From JALYGJ01 sp963781705 (GTDB lineage: Bacteria; Chloroflexota; Limnocylindria; Limnocylindrales; CSP1-4), in NCBI GenBank assembly GCA_963781705.1, contig CAWAGP010000001.1, positions 806,001 through 870,000 on the forward strand: a stretch of 64,000 nucleotides of DNA, written 5' to 3'. Made by a program: the position numbers and the translations under genes. Positions 50,368 through 58,903 of the stretch are shown here, in pieces; position 1 is the first letter of the stretch, and each line of letters opens with the position of its first letter. The notes below the pieces were generated by a model. That model was not told the DNA's origin and did not search any database. It was given only the letters and a program-made list of their open reading frames with translations.

Positions 50368-52934
50368 CCGACACCCTGCCTGTCGTCCGCGACACGGCCC
50401 TCGACGCTTCGGTCGAGCGGCTGCTGGAGACGCAGTCACCCCAGCGGCGGCTGACGGCGCCCACCTTCACCGTCGAGGTCGACGGCCGCCAGTACACCGG
50501 CCGCGCGGGGCAGACGATCCTCGACATCTGCCGCGACAACGGCATCGAGGTGCCGACGCTGTGCTACGAGCCCAAGCTGCCCGGTTTCGGCGCCTGCCGG
50601 ATGTGCGTGGTCGAGGTGGACGGCGAGGAGAACCCGCCGATCAGCTGTTCGCGCGCCGCCGAGCCGGACATGGTCGTGCGCACCCAGACGCCGCGCCTGC
50701 GTGAGATCCGCAAGACGAACCTCGAGCTGATCTTCTCCGACCACAACGCCTACTGCCTGCCGCCGTGCCAGAACAAGTGCCCCAGCCACATCGACATCCC
50801 CGGCTTCCTGAAGGCCAACACGGAGGGCAACTTCGCCGAGGCGGCACGCATCTTCAAGCGCACCATCCCCTTCCCGAGCATCCTCGGCCGGGTCTGCCCG
50901 GCGCCATGCGAGGAGCACTGCCGGCGTGACGAGGTGGAAGAGGCGATCGCCATCCGCGACAGCCACCGCTATGCCGGCGACCAGGTGCTCAAGGCGCAGG
51001 CGAACGGCGTCAAGGCACCGGTGCCGTTCGAGGTACAACCCACCACGGGTAAGCGTGTGGCGGTCATCGGTTCCGGGCCGGCCGGCATGTCTGCCGCGTA
51101 CTACCTGCTCATCGCCGGGCACGACGTGACCATCTTCGAGAAAGATCCCGCACCGGGCGGGATGCTGCGCTACGGCATTCCGCAATACCGGCTGCCCAAG
51201 GTCGAGGTGCTCGAAGCCGAGTACCAGAGCGTCTACGACCTGGGCGGCAAGATGGTCACCAACGCCGCGCTGGGCCGCGATTTCACTCTCGACGACCTGC
51301 AGAACCAAGGCTTCGACGCAGTCTGTATCGCGATCGGCTGCTACGAGACGAACAAGCTGGGCATCCCCGGCGAGGACGCCGACGGCGTACTCGACGGGCT
51401 CGAGTACCTGCGCGTCGCGACGCTCGGCCTGCCCTATCCGGGCCACAAGGGCACGCGCGTGGTGGTCATCGGCGGCGGCTTCACCTCGATGGACTGCACG
51501 CGGACCTCGGTACGCCAGGGTGCGGCCGAGGTAACCCTGGTCTACCGCCGCGACATGAAGGACATGCCGGCGTCGAACGAGGTCCACGAGGCGCTCGAGG
51601 AAGGGGCCCGGGCGATCTTCCAGGCCGCGCCGACGCGCGTGGTGACCGACGACAAGAACAAGGTCACGGGCGTGGAGTTCCAGCGCATGCGGCTGGGTGA
51701 GCCCGACGCCTCCGGCCGGCGCCGGCCGGAGCCGGTGGCCGGCACCGAATTCGTGATCGACTGTGACCGCGTGCTGCTGGCCATCGGCCAGGGCCCGCAG
51801 CTCGACTGGCTGGCGAAGGGCTCCGACGGCGTGACCGCCACGCGCAACCGCCGGCTGGCAGCTGACGCGGTGACCTTCGCCACCGGGCGCCCGGGCGTCT
51901 TCGCCACCGGCGACGTGCGCATCGGCGCAGCGACCGTGGTGCAGGCCAATGGCGAGGGCCGCCGGGCGGCCTACGCGATTGACGCCTACCTGCGCGGCCA
52001 CGACCTGGCCGCCATCCGGACGCGCCAGACACTGGCCGAGCCGCAGCCACAATTCCTGAACATCGTGCCCTACACCGACGAGGTCAAGGAGCCGCGCTAC
52101 CGCCTGCGCTCCATGCCGGCCGAGGAGCGCAAGCAGAGCTACGTCGAATACGAGATCCCATACACGCAGCAGGAAGCGATGGCCGAGTCGAAACGCTGCC
52201 TGCAGTGCACCTGCGAGGCGATCGGCTATTGCGACCTGCGCCGGCAGGGCATCGAGTACGGGAACACGCTGCCCACGCTCGAGCCGGCGCGGACGGGCTT
52301 CTCGCATCGCAGCGTGACGGAGAACCGCTTCACCGGCACGAACCACGACTACATCCGCGACGACAGTCACGCGTTCATCCTGCGCGAGCCGTCGCGCTGC
52401 ATCGACTGCGGCCGCTGCGCCAACGTGTGCAAGGAGGTCGTCGGCGCCGCGTGCTATGACTTCATGCGCACGAGCTTCGACACGCTCGTCACGACACCGC
52501 TCGACATGAGCCTGAACACGACGCCGTGCGTCAGCTGCGGCCGCTGCGCCGAGACGTGCCCGACCGGCGCGCTGATGCCCAAGCCGCGCGTGCTCGAGCA
52601 GTACGACGTGGACGAGAGCCGCTGCATCCTGTGCGGCATCTGCGTCGACGCGTGCCCCTACGACGCCCTGCGCTGCGGGCCCGAGTTCGAGCTCAGCCAT
52701 GACAGCCGCGGCGAGCCGATGCTCGATCTGCTCGCCTACAGCTCAATCGACCGCGACACGGAGATCACGTACGTGCGCAAGGAGCGCGACTGGCTGGATC
52801 GCGCCAACGCCGAGGGCCGCCTCGTCGCACCGGGCCGGCTGCTGCCCGTGCTCCCGGCGAGCGTCGCCGGCAACGGTCACGGACCTTCCGGCAACGGCCA
52901 CGGACCAACTGGCAACGGGCAGCACGCACACTGA
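50364..52934 (+). CDS. GltD/NfnB-like iron-sulfur flavoprotein in the NuoG position
   Basis: This 856-residue protein replaces NuoG. Residues 30-100 are a NuoG-type 2Fe-2S domain (Cys67, 78, 81, 95). Residues 125-200 are the two-cluster GltD N-domain (Cys131, 135, 139; 178, 182, 186). The FAD site is VAVIGSGPAGMSAAYYL (232-248) and the NAD(P)H site VVVIGGGFTSMD (366-377) with LVYRR (392-396), a form usually linked with NADPH. The C-terminus has three CxxCxxCxxxC motifs (679-689, 722-732, 754-764). The first two, with the intervening KEVVG, are of the FdhA/HndD type. The last, with CPYDAL and EFEL, resembles the second half of NuoI. No molybdopterin domain is present. A Gly-Asn-Gly-His repeat ends it. 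Confidence 0.88.
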   Translation: MTDTLPVVRDTALDASVERLLETQSPQRRLTAPTFTVEVDGRQYTGRAGQTILDICRDNGIEVPTLCYEPKLPGFGACRMCVVEVDGEENPPISCSRAAEPDMVVRTQTPRLREIRKTNLELIFSDHNAYCLPPCQNKCPSHIDIPGFLKANTEGNFAEAARIFKRTIPFPSILGRVCPAPCEEHCRRDEVEEAIAIRDSHRYAGDQVLKAQANGVKAPVPFEVQPTTGKRVAVIGSGPAGMSAAYYLLIAGHDVTIFEKDPAPGGMLRYGIPQYRLPKVEVLEAEYQSVYDLGGKMVTNAALGRDFTLDDLQNQGFDAVCIAIGCYETNKLGIPGEDADGVLDGLEYLRVATLGLPYPGHKGTRVVVIGGGFTSMDCTRTSVRQGAAEVTLVYRRDMKDMPASNEVHEALEEGARAIFQAAPTRVVTDDKNKVTGVEFQRMRLGEPDASGRRRPEPVAGTEFVIDCDRVLLAIGQGPQLDWLAKGSDGVTATRNRRLAADAVTFATGRPGVFATGDVRIGAATVVQANGEGRRAAYAIDAYLRGHDLAAIRTRQTLAEPQPQFLNIVPYTDEVKEPRYRLRSMPAEERKQSYVEYEIPYTQQEAMAESKRCLQCTCEAIGYCDLRRQGIEYGNTLPTLEPARTGFSHRSVTENRFTGTNHDYIRDDSHAFILREPSRCIDCGRCANVCKEVVGAACYDFMRTSFDTLVTTPLDMSLNTTPCVSCGRCAETCPTGALMPKPRVLEQYDVDESRCILCGICVDACPYDALRCGPEFELSHDSRGEPMLDLLAYSSIDRDTEITYVRKERDWLDRANAEGRLVAPGRLLPVLPASVAGNGHGPSGNGHGPTGNGQHAH

Positions 52935-53548
52935 TGGCCCTGCCGCCGACCATCCCCTACATCAACTGGCCGTGGGATGACCTGCTCTTCCTGATCCTGG
53001 CGGGCATCCTGCTGGGAGCCGCGCTGTTCGTGGTCATCGGCCGCGACATCGTCCGCTCGGGGCTGGCCATGATCCTCGCCTTCGGCGCACTGGCGGGCAT
53101 CTACGTGCTCGCCGGCGCGGTCATCGTCGCCGCCGCGCAGGTGCTCATATACATCGGCGCCATCAGCGTGCTGATCCTGTTCGCGATCATGCTCACGCAG
53201 TCCAAGTCGGGGCCGGCGCAGCTCGTTTTCCACCACCAGGCGTGGGCGGCGGCACTGGCCGCCCTCGGCCTGGCCGCGCTGCTCATCACCGCGCTGATCA
53301 ACACCTCCTGGCCGCTCAGCGTCGCGGATCGCCTGTGGTCGGCGACGAGTCAGATCGCGCTGTTGCTCTTCCAGGACTCGCTGTACATATTCGCGCTGCA
53401 GGTCGTGGCGGTGCTGCTCACGGCGGCAGTCGTCGGCGGCGTGTTTCTGGCCAAACGCGAGGAGGCGCCCGACCCGGGCGAACGCGAGCCAGACACGCTG
53501 CAGGCCATCAGTGCTCCGGTGACCGCCAATACCGTGGAGGTGTCATGA
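52934..53548 (+). CDS. nuoJ: NADH-quinone oxidoreductase subunit J
   Basis: This 204-residue membrane subunit has five helices. GLAMILAFGALAGIYVLAGA and AQVLIYIGAISVLILFAIML contain the pi-bulge region at the base of the proton-coupling axis. The C-terminal tail is charged. Its ATG shares one base with the preceding stop, and the end overlaps nuoK by four bases. Confidence 0.93.
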   Translation: MALPPTIPYINWPWDDLLFLILAGILLGAALFVVIGRDIVRSGLAMILAFGALAGIYVLAGAVIVAAAQVLIYIGAISVLILFAIMLTQSKSGPAQLVFHHQAWAAALAALGLAALLITALINTSWPLSVADRLWSATSQIALLLFQDSLYIFALQVVAVLLTAAVVGGVFLAKREEAPDPGEREPDTLQAISAPVTANTVEVS

Positions 53549-53856
53549 GTCACTCGCTTGACGCTTACCTCATCCTGTCGGCGCTGCTCTTCTCGATCGG
53601 CACCTTCGGCTTCCTGGCGCGACGTAACGCGATCGCCATGTTGATGTCCATCGAACTGATGCTCAACGCCGTCAACTTGGCCGCCATCGCGTTCGGCGCA
53701 TTCACGCCCCAGCTGCAGGCGCACGCCGCGCTGATCGCGCTGCTGGTGATGGCCGTCGCCGCGGCCGAGGCGACCGTCGGGCTGGCCATCGTCATCGCCA
53801 TCTTCCGCAACCGCCGCACGCCGCTGGTCGACGAGTACTCCAGCATGCGCGAGTAA
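53545..53856 (+). CDS. nuoK: NADH-quinone oxidoreductase subunit K
   Basis: This 103-residue three-helix subunit carries the conserved channel glutamates in MLMSIELMLNAVNLAAIAFG and VAAAEATVGLAIVIAIFRN. GGAGG lies just before ATG 53545, which overlaps the nuoJ stop. Confidence 0.95.
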   Translation: MSHSLDAYLILSALLFSIGTFGFLARRNAIAMLMSIELMLNAVNLAAIAFGAFTPQLQAHAALIALLVMAVAAAEATVGLAIVIAIFRNRRTPLVDEYSSMRE

Positions 53857-53868
53857 CAGGTCATCGCC

Positions 53869-55824
53869 TTGTCACTCGACCAGATCGCCGTAATCGCGCT
53901 CCTCGCCCTGCCGCTGGCCGGCTTCGCGTTGACCGCGCTGGTCGGCCGACGCCTATATGCGCGCGCGTGGCTCATCGCCGTACCGATAGTCATCGCCACC
54001 TGGCTGGTCGCCATGTACCTGGTCTACCGGACGCTGATCGAGGGCGCATTCGGCGCCCAGGGGCTGCACTTCACGCTGTACACCTGGATCCCGGCCGGCT
54101 CGTTCAACATCTCGGCCAACTTCGCGGTGGATGGGCTCACCGCGGCGCTGCTGGTCGTGGTCACCACGATCGGCATGCTGGTGCACGTCTACTCGATCGG
54201 CTACATGGCCCACGACCCCAGCCGCTGGCAATTCTTCGCCTACCTGAACCTGTTCATGTTCAGCATGCTGCTGCTGGTCCTGGCCGACAACTTCCTGCTC
54301 CTGTTCGCGGCGTGGGAACTGGTCGGGCTGTGTTCGTACCTGCTCATCGGCTTCTGGTACCGCCGGCACTCCGCGGCACTGGCGGCCAAGAAGGCGTTCC
54401 TGGTCAACCGCGTCGGCGACTTCGGCTTCGTGCTGGGCATCGCCGCGGTGTGGACGACCGTCGGTTCGCTTAACTTCGGCGATGTCTTCACGATGCTCCC
54501 CGCTCAACTGCAGAGCGGCGTCATTCAGCCGTGGATGATGAACGGCATCGCCTTGCTGCTGTTCACCGGTGCGGTCGGCAAGAGCGCCCAGTTCCCGCTC
54601 CATGTCTGGCTGCCCGATGCGATGGAAGGCCCCACGCCGGTGAGCGCCCTGATCCATGCCGCGACGATGGTCAACGCCGGCGTCTATTTCGTGGCGCGTG
54701 CCAATCCGATCTTCATCCAGGCGCCGGCAGCGATGGTCGTCGTCGCCGCGATCGGCATCTTCACCGCCATCCTGGCCGCGTCGATCGCCTTCACCCAACG
54801 CGACATCAAGCGCGTGCTGGCCTATTCGACGCTGTCACAGCTGGGCTACATGTTCGCCAGCCTTGGCGTCGGCGCGTACGTTGCGGCGATCTTCCACCTC
54901 ATGACGCACGGCTTCTTCAAGGGCCTGCTCTTCCTCGATTCTGGTTCGGTCATTCACTCCGTGCACGAAGAGCAGGACATGAACCGCATGGGCGGCCTGT
55001 GGCGGCGCATCCCGATCACCCACTGGACGATGCTCATCGCCGCCGTGGCCATCTCCGGCATTCCGCCGCTGGCCGGTTTCTGGAGCAAGGACGAGATCCT
55101 GGGCGAGAGCTTCAAGAACGGCTTCGTGTGGGTCTGGCTCATCGGCGTGATCGTCGCCGTGATGACCGGCTTCTACATGTTCCGCCTGATGGGCAAGACG
55201 TTCTACGGCAAAAGCCACGTCGACCCGCAGGTTGAGCCCGACATCCACAAATCGCCGCGCAGCATGACCGTGCCGCTCATCCTGCTGGCCATTCCGGCCG
55301 CTCTGCTCGGCCTGGCGATCGGCTATCCGCCCGCGGGCGGCCTCATCCACCAGTGGCTGGGACCGGTGTTCGAGCATGCCGATTCGGTGCTCGGCCATCA
55401 GCCCGAGGCATTCGCCCTGTTCGGCATCGATGGCGGCCTGCTGCTGATCGGCGCAACGGCCGGGGCGCTGGGCGTCGTGTTTGCCATCTGGCTGTTCGGG
55501 TTCTTCCGCGCCGGTGAGCGACGCGCCACGGTCGAGCGCTGGACGGCCAGGTTGCAGCCGCTCTATCGCGCGTCTTTCGCCAAGTGGTGGTTCGACGACC
55601 TCAACGACCTGATCTTCGTGCGCTTCGGCGGTGCGGTCGCCCATGCACTGTGGTGGTTTGACGTGCGTGTCGTAGACGGCACCGTCAACGGCATCGCCGC
55701 GCTGACCCAGGGCACCGGTCGCGGCATCCGCCAGATCCAGACCGGCCACGTGCAGAACTATGCGCTGGGCATCGCCGCCGGCCTGCTCGTCATCGCCGCC
55801 ACCTACCTGTTCATCGTGCACTGA
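53869..55824 (+). CDS. nuoL: NADH-quinone oxidoreductase subunit L
   Basis: This 651-residue antiporter-like subunit is the distal proton pump. AWELVGLCSYLLIGFWYRR (channel Glu), GKSAQFPLHVWLPDAMEGPT, the LIHAATMVNAG helix and HGFFKGLLFL are characteristic. It includes the C-terminal lateral helix that braces NuoM and NuoN. The start is TTG 53869. It shares one base with nuoM. Confidence 0.95.
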   Translation: MSLDQIAVIALLALPLAGFALTALVGRRLYARAWLIAVPIVIATWLVAMYLVYRTLIEGAFGAQGLHFTLYTWIPAGSFNISANFAVDGLTAALLVVVTTIGMLVHVYSIGYMAHDPSRWQFFAYLNLFMFSMLLLVLADNFLLLFAAWELVGLCSYLLIGFWYRRHSAALAAKKAFLVNRVGDFGFVLGIAAVWTTVGSLNFGDVFTMLPAQLQSGVIQPWMMNGIALLLFTGAVGKSAQFPLHVWLPDAMEGPTPVSALIHAATMVNAGVYFVARANPIFIQAPAAMVVVAAIGIFTAILAASIAFTQRDIKRVLAYSTLSQLGYMFASLGVGAYVAAIFHLMTHGFFKGLLFLDSGSVIHSVHEEQDMNRMGGLWRRIPITHWTMLIAAVAISGIPPLAGFWSKDEILGESFKNGFVWVWLIGVIVAVMTGFYMFRLMGKTFYGKSHVDPQVEPDIHKSPRSMTVPLILLAIPAALLGLAIGYPPAGGLIHQWLGPVFEHADSVLGHQPEAFALFGIDGGLLLIGATAGALGVVFAIWLFGFFRAGERRATVERWTARLQPLYRASFAKWWFDDLNDLIFVRFGGAVAHALWWFDVRVVDGTVNGIAALTQGTGRGIRQIQTGHVQNYALGIAAGLLVIAATYLFIVH

Positions 55825-57350
55825 TGATCGACACGCTGCGCAGCCTGCCGCTGCTCTCGGTGGTCACCTTCCTGCCGTTGCTCGGCGTGATCGTGATCGC
55901 GCTGCTGCCCAAGGAACGGCTCGGCCTCATCCGCGCGGCTGCGCTGATCACGTCGCTCGCGGCATGGGCTGTGTCGATGCTGCTGCTGCTCGGCTTCGAC
56001 CCGAACGCGGGCGGATTTCAGTTCCGTGAAACGGTCGACTGGGTGCCCGCCTTCGGCATCCAGTACAAGCTCGGCATCGACGGCATCTCGTTGGCACTCG
56101 TCGCCCTGACCACGACTCTCACCTGGATCAGCATCCTGGCCTCGTTCGGCCCGATCAAGGTGCGCGTCAGGGAATACATGATCTCGTTCCTGATCCTTGA
56201 GATCGGCATGATCGGCGTGTTCGTAGCGCTGGACATGTTCCTGTTCTACGTCTTCTGGGAGATCGTGCTCGTGCCGATGTACCTGATCATCGGCATCTGG
56301 GGCGGCGCCAACCGCATCTACGCGACGCTCAAGTTCGTGCTCTACACGCTGGTCGGCTCGTTCCTGATGCTGGTCGCCATCCTGGGCATCGCCTACACCT
56401 ACCAGGCCACGGCAGGCACCTGGCAGGGCGCCTTCGACTACGAGGCGCTGCTCAAGGCGGGCTTTGACCCGACGCTGCAGTTCTTCGCCTTCGCCGGCTT
56501 CTTCATGGCGTTCGCCATCAAGGTGCCCATGTTCCCGTTCCATACCTGGCTGCCCGATGCCCACGTCGAAGCGCCTACCGCCGGCTCGGTCATCCTGGCC
56601 GGGGTGCTTCTCAAACTGGGCGCCTACGGCTTCATCCGCTTCGCCGTGCCGCTCTTTCCCGACGCCGCCGTGCAATGGGCACCACTGATCATCGTCCTGT
56701 CGCTGATCGGCATCGTCTACGGCGCGATCGTGGCCCTCGTCCAGCCCGACCTCAAGAAGCTGGTTGCCTATAGCTCGGTTAGCCACATGGGCTTCGTCAC
56801 GCTGGGCATCTTCGTATTCACCGAACAGGGCCTGCACGGCGCGGTGCTGCAGATGATTGCCCACGGCATCATCACCGGCGCCCTTTTCCTGCTCGTCGGC
56901 GTCATCTACGAACGCACCCATGACCGGACTATCGCCAAGATGGGCGGCCTGGCACGGTTGCCGGTATATGCCGCCCTGTTCGGCTTCTTCGTGCTGGCCA
57001 GCCTGGGGCTGCCCGGCCTGGCTGGTTTCGTCGGCGAGTTCCTGGTGATCGTCGGCTCGTTCGACTACGCGCCTTATGTCGCGGCGGTGGCCGCTCTGGC
57101 GATGATGCTCGGCGCGGCATACCTGCTGTACATGTACCAACGGGTCATCTTCGGCGACCTGAGCGACTTCCTGCGCGGCCTGGGTGATCACCTGACCGAC
57201 ATGACTCGCGTGGAGATATTGACTCTGGCGCCGCTGGGCGTGCTGGCGATCGCCTTCGGCGTCGCACCCGGCCTGCTGCTGCACCTCTGGCAACTGCCCG
57301 TCAACGACTTCCTGTCGCGCGTCGCGCCGGCCATGCTGGCTCTGCATTGA
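55824..57350 (+). CDS. nuoM: NADH-quinone oxidoreductase subunit M
   Basis: This 508-residue proton-pumping subunit has 14 helices. YVFWEIVLVPMYLIIGIWGG (channel Glu), IKVPMFPFHTWLPDAHVEAPT and the VAYSSVSHMGFV helix are conserved. The length is normal, with no inserted helices as in nuoH. Confidence 0.95.
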   Translation: MIDTLRSLPLLSVVTFLPLLGVIVIALLPKERLGLIRAAALITSLAAWAVSMLLLLGFDPNAGGFQFRETVDWVPAFGIQYKLGIDGISLALVALTTTLTWISILASFGPIKVRVREYMISFLILEIGMIGVFVALDMFLFYVFWEIVLVPMYLIIGIWGGANRIYATLKFVLYTLVGSFLMLVAILGIAYTYQATAGTWQGAFDYEALLKAGFDPTLQFFAFAGFFMAFAIKVPMFPFHTWLPDAHVEAPTAGSVILAGVLLKLGAYGFIRFAVPLFPDAAVQWAPLIIVLSLIGIVYGAIVALVQPDLKKLVAYSSVSHMGFVTLGIFVFTEQGLHGAVLQMIAHGIITGALFLLVGVIYERTHDRTIAKMGGLARLPVYAALFGFFVLASLGLPGLAGFVGEFLVIVGSFDYAPYVAAVAALAMMLGAAYLLYMYQRVIFGDLSDFLRGLGDHLTDMTRVEILTLAPLGVLAIAFGVAPGLLLHLWQLPVNDFLSRVAPAMLALH

Positions 57351-57360
57351 GCGGCGCCCG

Positions 57361-58899
57361 ATGATCCAGTTCGACGCCAACACCATCCTCGCCTTGCTGC
57401 CGGTCGCCGGGCTGGCACTACTGGCGCTGGCCATGATCGTGATCGACATCGCCCGGCCGGGGCGCGACGGGCTGCTGGTCGGCTTTGCCGCGGTCGGGCT
57501 GGTGGTGCTGATGGCACTCGTGGTCATCGTCGGGCCGGTCGACCTGGGCTCCGTGTCGCTCGGTCTGCTGACCTCGCCGCAGGAGGTCTTCGGCGGCGCC
57601 TACGTGCGCGATGGGCTGACCGCGCTGCTCGACCTGCTGCTGCTGTCGATCGCCCTGTTGACGCTGTTGTTCGGTCCGGATTACCTGCGCCCGCGCGGCC
57701 TGCCGACGGCCGAATTCGCGGCGATGCTGTTCTTTGCCATCACCGGGGCGATGCTCATCGGCGGCGCGCGCGACCTACTGCTGCTCTTCCTCGCCCTCGA
57801 GTTGCTGGTACTGCCCGGTTACCTGCTGGCGGGCTACGCCAAGCGCGACGGCCTGTCGACCGAGGGCGCGATCAAGTATTTCCTGCTCGGTTCGTTCTCG
57901 AGCGCCATCTTCCTGTTCGGGCTGGTGCTGACCTTCGGCTACACCGGCACGACGAGCATCCCCGGCGTCGCCGCGGCAATTGCCCGGCTCGTCGGCGGCG
58001 GTTCGATCACCGTCCTGCCGCCGGCCCTGCTGATGGGCCTCGCCCTGCTGACAACCGGCGCCGCGTTCAAGATCGCCGCCGTACCGTTCCACTACTGGAC
58101 GCCTGACGCCTATCAGGGCTCACCGACGCCGGTCACCGGTTACCTGTCGGTCGGGCCCAAGGTCGCCGCGTTCGCGCTGATCCTGCGCCTGTTCGTCGAG
58201 GCGCTCGGGCCGGTCAAGGCCGACTGGACGCCAATCGTGGTCATCCTCGCCGCCGCGACGATGACGCTGGGCAACCTCGTCGCCCTGACGCAGGACAACA
58301 TCAAGCGCATGCTCGCCTACAGCTCGATCGCGCACACCGGCTACATCCTGGTCGGGGTAGCGGCGTTCGGCGCCGCCGCGGCCGGCTCGGCCGCCGAGGC
58401 CAGCGGGTTGCAGGCGGTGCTCTTCTACAGCGTCGCCTATTCGTTCATGAACCTGGGCGCCTTCGCCTGCGTTGCCGCGCTGCAGCGTCGGCCCGGCGTG
58501 ACCAGCCAGATCTCCACCTTCGCCGGTCTCATCCAGCGTTCGCCGCTGCTTGCCTGGCTGATGCTCCTGTTCATGCTCTCACTCACCGGCATCCCGCCGC
58601 TCGCCGGCTTCTGGGCGAAGTGGTACGTCATACAGGCCGCGCTGCAGGTCGGCGGCTGGCTCAACCTGCTTGCCGTGCTGGCCGTGCTCAACGCGGCGGC
58701 CGCGGCCTTCTACTACCTGCGTGTCGTCGTATACATGTTCATGCGCCCACCGCCGGAGCACGCTCGCGAAGTCAACGTCGGCAGACAGACGCGCCTTGGC
58801 CTCGTGGTGGCCGGCCTGGTGACACTGTTCATCTGGGTCCCGCCGTTCACCACGATCGTCATCTCGCTCGCCGACCAGGCGGCGCGGGCGTTGCTGTAG
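57361..58899 (+). CDS. nuoN: NADH-quinone oxidoreductase subunit N
   Basis: This 512-residue subunit is the third antiporter-like pump. LLLFLALELLVLPGYLLAGY, FKIAAVPFHYWTPDAYQGSPTP-type residues near 230, and MLAYSSIAHTGYILVG identify it. It ends the nuo operon. otsA starts five bases later and is probably read through. Confidence 0.95.
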   Translation: MIQFDANTILALLPVAGLALLALAMIVIDIARPGRDGLLVGFAAVGLVVLMALVVIVGPVDLGSVSLGLLTSPQEVFGGAYVRDGLTALLDLLLLSIALLTLLFGPDYLRPRGLPTAEFAAMLFFAITGAMLIGGARDLLLLFLALELLVLPGYLLAGYAKRDGLSTEGAIKYFLLGSFSSAIFLFGLVLTFGYTGTTSIPGVAAAIARLVGGGSITVLPPALLMGLALLTTGAAFKIAAVPFHYWTPDAYQGSPTPVTGYLSVGPKVAAFALILRLFVEALGPVKADWTPIVVILAAATMTLGNLVALTQDNIKRMLAYSSIAHTGYILVGVAAFGAAAAGSAAEASGLQAVLFYSVAYSFMNLGAFACVAALQRRPGVTSQISTFAGLIQRSPLLAWLMLLFMLSLTGIPPLAGFWAKWYVIQAALQVGGWLNLLAVLAVLNAAAAAFYYLRVVVYMFMRPPPEHAREVNVGRQTRLGLVVAGLVTLFIWVPPFTTIVISLADQAARALL

Positions 58900-58903
58900 A
58901 CGC

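Noticed and set aside
50436..52700. 754-codon open frame on the minus strand
   Set aside because: It mirrors the GltD-like protein, has no ribosome site and reads as low-complexity sequence.
55803..57527. 574-codon frame on the minus strand
   Set aside because: Antisense of nuoM with the same charged, repetitive composition.
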